Below are positions 43,070 through 50,394 of a stretch of 64,000 nt of DNA, in pieces. The position numbers and the translations under genes were made by a program. The notes beneath the pieces were generated by a model that had not been told where the DNA came from, made no database searches, and was given only the letters and a program-made list of their open reading frames with translations. Numbering within the stretch: position 1 is the stretch's first letter; each line of letters begins with the position of its first letter. The stretch is from VAZQ01 sp963758945. Its GTDB lineage: Bacteria; Pseudomonadota; Alphaproteobacteria; Rhizobiales; Xanthobacteraceae. The stretch spans positions 62,001 through 126,000 of the forward strand of contig CAVWXY010000009.1 in NCBI GenBank assembly GCA_963758945.1, in the 5' to 3' direction.

Positions 43070-43201
43070 GAAATCCAGACGGAGCTTGTCGGCTTCGGTG
43101 CTGATCCGGTGCTCGTTCGACCGGACGAGTTCGAGGACCATATGCGCGACGACACCGCGGCGAGCCAAACGCTGGTCAAGGGTGCGAGTCTCGTCGCCTA
43201 G
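43070..43201 (+). pseudogene. C-terminal fragment resembling a TctC/Bug-type substrate-binding protein
   Basis: A 43-codon stretch, EIQTELVGFGADPVLVRPDE then FEDHMRDDTAASQTLVKGASLVA, ends at TAG 43199-43201. It fits the C-terminal pattern of tripartite tricarboxylate transporter binding proteins (EL-GxxPV-PxEF-xx-Dxxxxxxvvk). No start or upstream domain is present in frame, so it is a remnant. Assignment is from the short pattern only and could be wrong. Confidence 0.35.
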
Positions 43202-43271
43202 GAAACTGCGCCAGGACGGCGTGCGACGGGGACACGGCAAATGCGGCAACAGGATCGAAGCGTACCGCCGC

Positions 43272-43478
43272 ATGTACACACACGCCGATGACGATCTACC
43301 CTACGCGCTCGCGCGTGAAGGGTTTTTCTACGTCGGCGGCAAACCCGTCACGGTCAACGGCCGCACTTACATCGCGGACCAAATGTACGTGGACGTCCGC
43401 ATCCCAGCGAAGCAGACGCACCCGTTCCCCATCATCATGGCGCACGGCGGCACCCGCTCCGCCACCACAAAGGAGTAG
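43272..43478 (+). pseudogene. N-terminal fragment of an alpha/beta-hydrolase
   Basis: 68 codons: LPYALAREGFFYVGGKPVTV, then YIADQMYVDVRIPAKQTHPFP and IIMAHGG, ending after GTRSATTKE. It matches the start of a Bradyrhizobium-type alpha/beta hydrolase up to the oxyanion HGG. The nucleophile elbow and everything after are absent, cut 16 bases before the mutM stop. It lies just after the TctC-like fragment, so this gap seems to be a decayed accessory segment. Confidence 0.55.
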
Positions 43479-43493
43479 CAACGCGCTCGTGAG

Positions 43494-44375
43494 CTATCGC
43501 TGGCACAGCGGACAAAAGAACGTCGATCGGCCGGTCTGGACAATACGCTTGATGGTGCCGCGGCAGCCCGGCGTCGGACACCGCTCGCCTTCACGGTCAT
43601 AGACGCGGAAGTTGTGCTGGAAATCTCCGAGCTCGCCGTCGGTACGACGATGATCGCGCAGCGACGAGCCGCCGGCCGCGATCGCCGCCTTGAGCACGGC
43701 CTTGATGGCGTCCACCAGTTTGTACGCGTGTTCGTTGGGCATGCCGGATTTCGTCGCGATGGTGGATGCGCGCCGCTTGGGAGAAATCCGCGCGCCGTGG
43801 AGCGCCTCGCAGACGTAGATATTGCCCAGGCCGGCGACGATCTTCTGATCCGACAGCGCGGCCTTGAGCGACGTCTTCTTGCCCTTGCATGCGTTCGCCA
43901 GCAGGGCAGCGTCGAATTCGTTGCCCAGCGGCTCGGGACCGAGCGCCCGCAACAGCGGCTCGTCGGGGAGGTCGGCGCGCGGAACGAGTTTCATCATGCC
44001 GAAGCGGCGCGGGTCGTTGAAGGAGATGCGCGCGCCCGACGACATGTGAAACACCACGTGGTCATGGGCGGCGTTCTTCGAGCGTTCGTGATAATAGCGG
44101 CCGGACGTTTTTTCGCCGCGCGGCCGGGCGACCCGGAACGAGCCCGACATGCCGAGATGCATCACCAGCACATCGCCGGAGGAAAGGTCCGCGAGTAGAT
44201 ATTTGGCGCGTCGGCCCAGACCCTCGACCCGTTGGCCTTCGAGCCGGGCAACGAAATCCCTTGGCAGCGGCCAGCGCAGGTCGCCGCGGTGCGCCTCGAC
44301 CTTGGTGAAGCGCGCCCCCTCCATGACCGGCTGCAGCCCCCGCCGGACGGTTTCGACTTCGGGTAGTTCGGGCAT
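43494..44375 (-). CDS. mutM: Formamidopyrimidine-DNA glycosylase
   Basis: 293 residues. Removes 8-oxoguanine from DNA. N-terminal catalytic Pro in MPELPEVETVRRGL, the Lys/Arg helix, and the C-terminal zinc finger CPTPGC...FFCPLC. GNIYVCEALHGARISPKR is the helix-two-turn-helix. ATG 44375 follows from the invariant PELPEVE start. Divergent from ubiE with an inverted repeat between them. Confidence 0.96.
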   Translation of the reverse strand: MPELPEVETVRRGLQPVMEGARFTKVEAHRGDLRWPLPRDFVARLEGQRVEGLGRRAKYLLADLSSGDVLVMHLGMSGSFRVARPRGEKTSGRYYHERSKNAAHDHVVFHMSSGARISFNDPRRFGMMKLVPRADLPDEPLLRALGPEPLGNEFDAALLANACKGKKTSLKAALSDQKIVAGLGNIYVCEALHGARISPKRRASTIATKSGMPNEHAYKLVDAIKAVLKAAIAAGGSSLRDHRRTDGELGDFQHNFRVYDREGERCPTPGCRGTIKRIVQTGRSTFFCPLCQR

Positions 44376-44401
44376 TTGATCCGCGCCTTCCCCTGGGAAC
44401 A

Positions 44402-44430
44402 CATAGCGCGCTGCGGCGTACCGCGCTATG
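44402..44430. promoter_or_regulatory. Inverted repeat between divergent mutM and ubiE
   Basis: CATAGCGCG (44402-44410) and CGCGCTATG (44422-44430) are perfect 9-base inverted copies with an 11-base centre, 27 bases upstream of the ubiE ATG and 27 upstream of the mutM ATG. The symmetric placement suits an operator for both genes or a hairpin at the mRNA starts. No regulator can be named. Confidence 0.4.
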
Positions 44431-44456
44431 GTCCTGCCGAAAAAGGACTATTCGCC

Positions 44457-45251
44457 ATGCCGCGAAGCGGCGAAATAACCGATTTCGGCTTCCAGCGCCT
44501 GCCGCTCGAACGCAAGCAGGCGCGGGTCGACGAAGTCTTTCGCAGCGTTGCGCGTCGCTACGACCTGATGAATGATGTCATGTCGGGCGGGCTGCACCGG
44601 GCCTGGAAGGACGCGCTCGTCACCGCCGTCGATCCCCCTAGAGCGCGGCCCGAGGCCGGCGCACATGCCGAGACCAGTATGCGGCCGTTTGTCCTGCTCG
44701 ACCTCGCCGGCGGGACCGGCGACATTGCCTGTCGGGTGGTCGAGGCGAGCGGCGCGTGCACGCGCACGACCGTGGTCGACATCAATGCCGAGATGCTCGC
44801 GGTTGGACGCGCGCGCGCCGCCGAGCGCGGGCTCGATCACGCGATCGCCTTCGTTGAAGCCAACGCGGAGGCGTTGCCGTTTCCCGATCGCAGCTACGAC
44901 GCCGTCACCATCGCCTTCGGCATCCGCAACGTGCCCCGCATCGCCGCAGCGCTCGGCGAAGCCTATCGCGTGCTGCGCATCGGCGGCCGCTTCCTCTGCC
45001 TTGAGTTTTCGCGGGTCGACGTGCCCGGCCTCGAGGCGATCTACGATTTCTACTCTTTCAACATGATCCCCGCGCTCGGCGGCGCGGTCGCCGGAGACGC
45101 CGAAGCCTACCGCTATCTCGTCGAATCGATCCGCCGCTTCCCGGCACCGCAGGTCTTCGCCGAGATGATGCGGGCGGCCGGCTTTGGCCGCGTCTCGTTC
45201 CGGCGCATGAGTGGAGGAATCGTCGCGCTGCATTCGGGTTGGCGGTTGTGA
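44457..45251 (+). CDS. ubiE: Ubiquinone/menaquinone methyltransferase UbiE
   Basis: 264 residues. C-methyltransferase of ubiquinone synthesis. SAM loop VLLDLAGGTGDIACRVV and the family YDLMNDVMSGGLHRAWK, AEALPFPDRSYDAVTIAFGIRNV and GGIVALHSGWRL. The ATG at 44457 follows AAGGA. A Pro/Ala-rich insertion (PRARPEAGAHAETSMRP, about residues 60-78) precedes the SAM loop. The stop overlaps the ubiB GTG start, so the two are coupled. Confidence 0.95.
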   Translation: MPRSGEITDFGFQRLPLERKQARVDEVFRSVARRYDLMNDVMSGGLHRAWKDALVTAVDPPRARPEAGAHAETSMRPFVLLDLAGGTGDIACRVVEASGACTRTTVVDINAEMLAVGRARAAERGLDHAIAFVEANAEALPFPDRSYDAVTIAFGIRNVPRIAAALGEAYRVLRIGGRFLCLEFSRVDVPGLEAIYDFYSFNMIPALGGAVAGDAEAYRYLVESIRRFPAPQVFAEMMRAAGFGRVSFRRMSGGIVALHSGWRL

Positions 45252-46822
45252 TCGCAGCCGTCGCCCACCTGGCGCGCCTCGGCCGTGCCGGCTTTGTATT
45301 CGCGCGCGAGGGCGTCTTCGCCCTGATCGACATCACGCGGCTGCCGCTGCCGGCGCGCGCGGCGGTGCGCACCGCGCGGCTGATCGAGCGGCCGGCAAGC
45401 CGCGTGGCCGCGAACCGCCTCGCCATTGCGCTCACACGCCTGGGCCCGAGCTACGTCAAGCTCGGCCAATTCCTTGCAACGCGACCGGACGTGGTCGGCG
45501 CAGCGCTGGCGCGCGACCTCGAGACGCTGCAGGACAAGATGCCGCCGTTCCCGCAGGCGGAGGCTGAACGCGCGGTCGAAGCCGCGCTGGGCAAGCCGCT
45601 GCGCGCGTTGTTCGCGTCGTTCGGTCCGCCGGTCGCCGCCGCCTCGATCGCGCAGGTGCACCGGGCCGAAATCGTCGCCGATGCCGGCCGCGCGGTCGCG
45701 GTGAAGGTGCTGCGGCCGGGCGTCGAGCGGCGCTTCAAGGTCGATCTCGATGCTTTCACCTTCGCCGCCCGCAACGCCGAGCGGCTGGACGCGGAGGCGC
45801 GCCGGCTGCGGCTGGTCGAAGTGGTCGAAACTCTCAGGCGCTCGGTCGCGATCGAAATGGATCTGCGGTTCGAGGCTGCCGCGCTGTCGGAAATGGCCGA
45901 GAACACCCGCAACGACCCGGATTTCCGGGTACCCGCGGTGGACTGGGACCGCACCGCGCGCGACGTGCTCACGCTCGAATGGATCGAGGCGACGCCGCTT
46001 TCAGACCGCGCCCAGCTCGAAGCCAAGGGGTTCGATCTCCGGCGTTTGGCCCGTGCTGTCATCCAGACCTTCCTGCGGCACGCCTTGCGCGATGGCTTCT
46101 TCCATGCCGACATGCATCCCGGCAATCTCTTCGTCGACGATGCCGGCGACCTCGTCGCCGTCGATTTCGGCATCATGGGACGGCTGGGGCCGAAGGAGCG
46201 GCGCTTCCTCGCCGAGATTTTGCTCGGATTCATTACCCGCGATTATCACCGCACCGCACAGGTGCATTTCGAGGCCGGCTACGTGCCGCCGCTGCACTCG
46301 GTCGCGAGTTTCGCGCAGGCGATCCGCGCCATCGGCGAGCCCATCCACAATCGCGTCGCCGAGGATATCTCGATGGCTAGGCTATTCGCGCTGCTGTTCG
46401 AGATCACCGGCTTGTTCGACATGCGCACCCGCCCGGAACTCCTGCTGCTGCAGAAAACCATGGTCGTGGTGGAAGGCGTGGCGCGCGCGCTCGACCCCAA
46501 ACTCGACATGTGGAGCGTCGCCGAGCCGGTCGTGCGTGAATGGATCGAGCGAAATCTCGGCCCCGTGGGCCGGATCGAAGGTGCCGCCGAAGGCGCGATG
46601 GAGGTCGGCCGCTTCCTCGGCGGGGTGCCGGGACTGCTGGCGCGGGGCGCGGTCCTGGTAGAGCAGCTCGATGCCATCACCCGCGACGGCTTGGTGCTGG
46701 CGCCGGAAACAGTCGCGGCGATCGGCCGCGCCGAGGCGCGGCGCAGCCGCTGGACGGCGGCGGCGCTGTGGGTGATCACGCTGCTGCTGGCATGGCTGAT
46801 CTACGTGCTGCTATCGCGCTGA
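45248..46822 (+). CDS. ubiB: UbiB/ABC1 family protein (ubiquinone biosynthesis atypical kinase)
   Basis: 524 residues. ADCK/UbiB fold with the KxGQ motif (SYVKLGQFLATRPD), AAASIAQVH, the Ala/Gly loop, catalytic HADMHPGN and DFG (AVDFGIMGRLG). Two C-terminal membrane helices (RSRWTAAALWVITLLLAWLIYVLL). Supports ubiquinone synthesis through an ATPase activity. The start is a GTG inside the ubiE stop (a TTG three codons earlier is possible). A perfect palindrome starts two bases after the stop. Confidence 0.95.
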   Translation: MIAAVAHLARLGRAGFVFAREGVFALIDITRLPLPARAAVRTARLIERPASRVAANRLAIALTRLGPSYVKLGQFLATRPDVVGAALARDLETLQDKMPPFPQAEAERAVEAALGKPLRALFASFGPPVAAASIAQVHRAEIVADAGRAVAVKVLRPGVERRFKVDLDAFTFAARNAERLDAEARRLRLVEVVETLRRSVAIEMDLRFEAAALSEMAENTRNDPDFRVPAVDWDRTARDVLTLEWIEATPLSDRAQLEAKGFDLRRLARAVIQTFLRHALRDGFFHADMHPGNLFVDDAGDLVAVDFGIMGRLGPKERRFLAEILLGFITRDYHRTAQVHFEAGYVPPLHSVASFAQAIRAIGEPIHNRVAEDISMARLFALLFEITGLFDMRTRPELLLLQKTMVVVEGVARALDPKLDMWSVAEPVVREWIERNLGPVGRIEGAAEGAMEVGRFLGGVPGLLARGAVLVEQLDAITRDGLVLAPETVAAIGRAEARRSRWTAAALWVITLLLAWLIYVLLSR

Positions 46823-46823
46823 C

Positions 46824-46841
46824 TGCATTGATTGCAATGCA
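46824..46841. promoter_or_regulatory. Perfect palindrome upstream of coaBC
   Basis: TGCATTG-ATTG-CAATGCA, 7-base arms and a 4-base centre, directly after the ubiB stop and 39 bases before the coaBC start. There is no T-run, so it is not a standard terminator. Because the coaBC product begins with a ribbon-helix-helix DNA-binding domain, and such domains bind short inverted repeats, this is a candidate autoregulatory operator. Function inferred only. Confidence 0.45.
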
Positions 46842-46880
46842 AGCACAGTTTATCGTGACCGTCCCAACGCGTGGCGCCCC

Positions 46881-48323
46881 ATGGCCAGCATCACCATCCG
46901 CCGGCTCGACGACGAATTGAAGCGGCGCCTGCGCTTGCGGGCCGCGCGCCATGGTCGCTCCATGGAGGACGAGGCGCGCACCATCCTGCGTCAGGCGGCC
47001 GCCCGCGAGGAGAGCGGCGGCGAGACCGGCGTCCCCAGGGGCCGGACCCCAGGAGGCGAGCGAGCCGCGGCCGAACCGGCGCGCAAGGAGGCCATCGCTC
47101 CGGCATCCGGAGCGGGACGGGTTCTGCTGATCATCAGTGGCGGCATCGCAGCCTACAAATCGCTCGAGTTGATCCGCAGGCTCAAGGAGCGCGGGCTCGA
47201 CGTGCGTTGCATTCTGACCGCTGCCGCGGAGGAATTCGTTACTCCGCTTTCGGCCGGCGCGCTCTCCGGCGTGCGCGCGTTCACGGATCTGTTCGACGCC
47301 GCGAGCGAGTTCGACATCGGCCATATCCGGCTGGCGCGCGAAGCCGACCTCGTGCTGGTGGCACCCGCAACCGCGGACCTCATGGCCAAGATGGCGGGCG
47401 GCCGCGCCGACGATCTCGCCTCCGCCGTGCTACTTGCCACCGGCAGCCCGGTGCTGGTGGCGCCGGCGATAAATCCGCACATGTGGGAGCATCCGGCGAC
47501 ACGCCGAAATCTTGCCCGCTTGATCGACGACGGGGTCGCCGTGGTCGGCCCGAATGCGGGCGAGATGGCGGAGGCCGGCGAGGCTGGTGTCGGGCGGATG
47601 GCGGAACCGCTCGAGATCGTGGCGGCGACCCTGCCGCTGCTCGGCCGCGTCGCGATCGGCGATGCGCTTGCGGGAAAGCGCGTGATTGTGACGTCCGGTC
47701 CCACCCATGAACCGATCGACCCGGTGCGATACATTGCCAATCGCTCGTCGGGCAAGCAGGGACATGCCATCGCCGCGGCGGCGGCCGCCGCCGGCGCCGA
47801 CGTGACGCTCGTGTCGGGTCCGGTTAACCTGCCCGATCCGGTCGGGGTGAATACCGTGAAGGTCGAGACGGCGCAGGACATGCTTGCCGCAGTTACCGGG
47901 GCGCTGCCGGCCGATGCCGCGGTATTCGCGGCGGCGGTCGCAGACTGGCGCGTCGCGCAACGGCATGCGAACAAGCTCAAGAAGCAGACGGGCAGGTCGC
48001 CGAAACTCGGGCTCATCGAGAATCCGGATATCCTCGCGACCGTGGCACGGAACGCGAGCATGAGGCCGTCCCTGGTCATCGGCTTCGCGGCCGAGACCGA
48101 GCACATTATCGAGCATGCGAAGGACAAGCTTGCTCGCAAAGGCTGCGACTGGATCGTCGCCAACGACGTCTCGGCAGCGGCCGGCGTCATGGGCGGCGAC
48201 AGCAATCGCGTGCATCTCGTGAGCGCGGACGGCGTTAAATCCTGGCCGCCGCAATCGAAGCAGGAGGTCGCGCGCGCGCTCGTTCGGCGCATCGCGCAAG
48301 CGCTGGCGGAAGCCGAGCGGTGA
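46881..48323 (+). CDS. coaBC: CoaBC with N-terminal ribbon-helix-helix domain
   Basis: 480 residues, about 75 longer than a plain CoaBC. Residues 1-40 (ASITIRRLDDELKRRLRLRA and GRSMEDEARTILRQA) form a FitA/Arc-type ribbon-helix-helix. A disordered Gly/Arg linker spans 41-78. The flavin-dependent decarboxylase CoaC spans about 79-260, with active His148 and PAINPHMW. The CTP-dependent ligase CoaB runs from about 266, with SGPTHEPIDPVRYIANRSSGKQG. It makes 4'-phosphopantetheine for coenzyme A. Where many CoaC enzymes have Ala-Cys-Gly near the GRM motif, this one reads EMAEAGEAGVGRM, without Cys. The single uninterrupted frame and ATG at the domain start support a real fusion. No PIN toxin is nearby. 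Confidence 0.93.
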   Translation: MASITIRRLDDELKRRLRLRAARHGRSMEDEARTILRQAAAREESGGETGVPRGRTPGGERAAAEPARKEAIAPASGAGRVLLIISGGIAAYKSLELIRRLKERGLDVRCILTAAAEEFVTPLSAGALSGVRAFTDLFDAASEFDIGHIRLAREADLVLVAPATADLMAKMAGGRADDLASAVLLATGSPVLVAPAINPHMWEHPATRRNLARLIDDGVAVVGPNAGEMAEAGEAGVGRMAEPLEIVAATLPLLGRVAIGDALAGKRVIVTSGPTHEPIDPVRYIANRSSGKQGHAIAAAAAAAGADVTLVSGPVNLPDPVGVNTVKVETAQDMLAAVTGALPADAAVFAAAVADWRVAQRHANKLKKQTGRSPKLGLIENPDILATVARNASMRPSLVIGFAAETEHIIEHAKDKLARKGCDWIVANDVSAAAGVMGGDSNRVHLVSADGVKSWPPQSKQEVARALVRRIAQALAEAER

Positions 48324-48799
48324 GCAAGATGGAACTCCGGATCATGCGGCTGCCGCATGCCGGCGATCTGCCGCTCCCCGCCTATCAGAGCGAGCTCGCG
48401 GCCGGGATCGATCTCATCGCTGCCGTACCTGCCGACGCCCCGATTACGATCGCACCGGGCGAGCGAGTCGCGGTCCCGACCGGCATCGCTATAGCCCTCC
48501 CCCGGGGTGTAGAAGGACAGATCAGGCCGCGCTCCGGCCTTGCCCTGCATCACGGGGTCACCGTGCTCAATTCGCCGGGAACGGTGGATGCCGATTACCG
48601 CGGCGAGGTCCATGTCATCCTGATCAACCTCGGCATAGCGCCGTTCACGGTCGAGCGCGGCGCCCGCATTGCACAATTAGTGCTCGCGGCTGCGCTGCAA
48701 GTCACGATTTGCGAGGATGCAAGCCTAGATGAAACTAGCCGCGGAGTTGGGGGTTTTGGTTCTACCGACACCCGGGGTGGGAAAAGCCGCCCCGATTAG
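48320..48799 (+). CDS. dut: dUTP diphosphatase
   Basis: 159 residues. Hydrolyses dUTP to keep uracil out of DNA. Trimeric dUTPase motifs: I SELAAGIDLIA, II PRSGLAL, III NSPGTVDADYRGE, IV ERGARIAQLVLA, V RGVGGFGSTD. The GTG at 48320 overlaps the coaBC stop; an ATG three codons later is an alternative. The coaBC-dut link is widespread. Confidence 0.96.
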   Translation: MSKMELRIMRLPHAGDLPLPAYQSELAAGIDLIAAVPADAPITIAPGERVAVPTGIAIALPRGVEGQIRPRSGLALHHGVTVLNSPGTVDADYRGEVHVILINLGIAPFTVERGARIAQLVLAAALQVTICEDASLDETSRGVGGFGSTDTRGGKSRPD

Positions 48800-48830
48800 G
48801 ACTTATGATCTCGGCAGTAATATACTACCG
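48796..48830 (+). promoter_or_regulatory. Candidate promoter/operator of the Rrf2 gene
   Basis: TTAGGA (48796-48801) and TAATAT (48818-48823), 16 bases apart, form a possible promoter in otherwise GC-rich DNA. The -10 lies inside an imperfect dyad, CGG-C-AGTA-ATA-TACT-A-CCG (48812-48830), whose position over the promoter suits an autorepressor such as the Rrf2 protein encoded 26 bases downstream. Inference from layout. Confidence 0.35.
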
Positions 48831-48855
48831 AACACCATTTGCCCCTGACCCTGTC

Positions 48856-49285
48856 ATGCCGCTCCTGCCTCGCAAAGGCATTCTGGCGATCGCCGCCGTC
48901 ATCGACATCGCGCTCAACGCGCGAAGCCGGCCCGTCGCCGCCAAAGCCTTGGCGACGCGCCACAGCCTTCCGCCGCGGCATCTCGAGCCGGTGCTGCAGG
49001 CGCTGGTGCGTCATGGCATTCTCAAGGGCGTCCGCGGCCCGCGCGGCGGCTACGAACTCGCGCGCGAGCGGCGCCGCATAACAGCCGAGGAGATCCTGCG
49101 CGCCGCCGGCACCGCGGACGAGGTCGACGGCGCATTGCTCGTCGAACTCCATCCTACTCAGCAAGGTCGTGATGCCAGCCCTCGGACAGGCCGAACACGC
49201 CTTCGCGCAAGCGCTGGCGCGCATCAATGTCGAGGACCTGATGCAGTCGGCGGAGCACCTGCGACCCTTGGCGGGGGAGTGCTAG
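48856..49285 (+). CDS. Rrf2-family transcriptional regulator, apparent +1 frameshift
   Basis: The winged helix-turn-helix is intact in the first frame: MPLLPRKGILAIAAVIDIAL, ALATRHSLPPRHLEPVLQAL, GVRGPRGGYELARERRRITA. After GTADEVDGALLVEL the family continues one frame over as SILLSKVVMPALGQAEHAFA and ends with stop 49283-49285. One extra base near 49141-49150 explains it, and the corrected protein is 142 residues. No CxxC cluster ligands of the IscR type are visible. Rrf2 proteins of this clade control iron-sulfur or other stress genes; the target here is unknown. An uncorrected frame would run to 49560 with unrelated sequence. Confidence 0.75.
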
Positions 49286-49327
49286 CTTCACCCCGACAAT
49301 CCCCCGCGACGAAACCACCGCGCGCGA

Positions 49328-50338
49328 TCAACCCGCCCTGCGACCCTGCTTCATGTTGTCCCACCAGGGGCAGACGCCGGGCATGCGATTGTAGTTGCCC
49401 TCGATCACCTGCACGGGTTGCCGCTGGCCGTTCTCGGCGGCCTCGATACAAAGCCGGCGCGACTCCTCTTTCTTCTCAGCCGACATCCAGCGGCGTTCGT
49501 GGCCCCATAAGCTCGGACCAAATTTTCGCTCGAATGGCTTCCAGGTGTTGTCGTCGATGACCTGGCCGCCCCAACCGTATTCCACCAGGAAGCCGGACGG
49601 ATTCCAGGTGTAGAACGAGGTGACGTAGTCGCCGGAATGACGGCCGAGCGTGACGCCGATGCGCTCGGGATCGCACAGGGCGAGATCGTAGCCTTGGCCG
49701 ACGTCGTCGAAGCTGTAGAGCTCCACCATCATGTGGTGGACCATGTTGATGCCGCTCTCGACGAACGCGAGACTGTGATGACGCGGATTGACGTGGAAGA
49801 AATAAGCCGGGAACGGACGCAGCCAATAGTCGCTGAGCTTGAATTCGAGGACGTCCTGATAAAACCGCATCACCTCCGCGATCCGCTCGAAATGCATGAC
49901 GACGTGACCCATGCCGAGCGGTCCGGTGCGAAAACCTGAAATGTTGCGGCCGGGCTTGAAAGGGTCCGTGCTCGTTTCCGCGCCGTGGAATATCTCCAGA
50001 CGGTTGCCGGCGGGATCATTGAGCACGATCAGGTCCTTGACGTGCCGCTCATCGGCGAGGGCTCGCGAGCCGCGGGCGACGCGCGTGCCGGCCGCCTCGA
50101 TGCGTGCGGCGACCGCGTCCAGCGCAGCGGCATCCGCCACTTCCCAACCGAAAAAGCCGATGCCTTGGCCGCCGTCGGCATCCACCACCAGTCGCTGCTT
50201 GCGGTCGTCCATGCGGAAAGCAAGGCGCGAACGGCTCTTATCGATGCGCTGCAGCCCGAGAATGTCACCGCCGTAGCTCGCCCAGTCGCCCAAATCCTTG
50301 GTGCGAACCCCGATATAGCCCAAAGCTTCGATGCCCAT
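49328..50338 (-). CDS. VOC-family extradiol-type dioxygenase
   Basis: 336 residues. Two vicinal-oxygen-chelate domains; the C-terminal one has the iron triad of BphC-like enzymes: His145 (GMGHVVMHF), His187/188 (NPRHHSLAFV) and Glu253 (PSGFLVEYGWG), with SFYTWNPSGF in the active-site strand. Predicted to open a catecholic ring between or beside hydroxyls using Fe(II). It lies next to LigJ on the same strand, 56 bases downstream, so ring cleavage followed by hydration is likely. ATG 50338 is chosen at MGIEALGYIGVRT. Confidence 0.86.
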   Translation of the reverse strand: MGIEALGYIGVRTKDLGDWASYGGDILGLQRIDKSRSRLAFRMDDRKQRLVVDADGGQGIGFFGWEVADAAALDAVAARIEAAGTRVARGSRALADERHVKDLIVLNDPAGNRLEIFHGAETSTDPFKPGRNISGFRTGPLGMGHVVMHFERIAEVMRFYQDVLEFKLSDYWLRPFPAYFFHVNPRHHSLAFVESGINMVHHMMVELYSFDDVGQGYDLALCDPERIGVTLGRHSGDYVTSFYTWNPSGFLVEYGWGGQVIDDNTWKPFERKFGPSLWGHERRWMSAEKKEESRRLCIEAAENGQRQPVQVIEGNYNRMPGVCPWWDNMKQGRRAG

Positions 50339-50394
50339 GACCCGTCTCGATTGTTGCGCTTGCGATTCGTTCGCGCCCACCCATCGCCGCTGAA

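Noticed and set aside
46881..47000. FitA-type antitoxin of a toxin-antitoxin pair
   Set aside because: The RHH segment is in frame with CoaBC and no PIN-domain toxin or separate stop follows.
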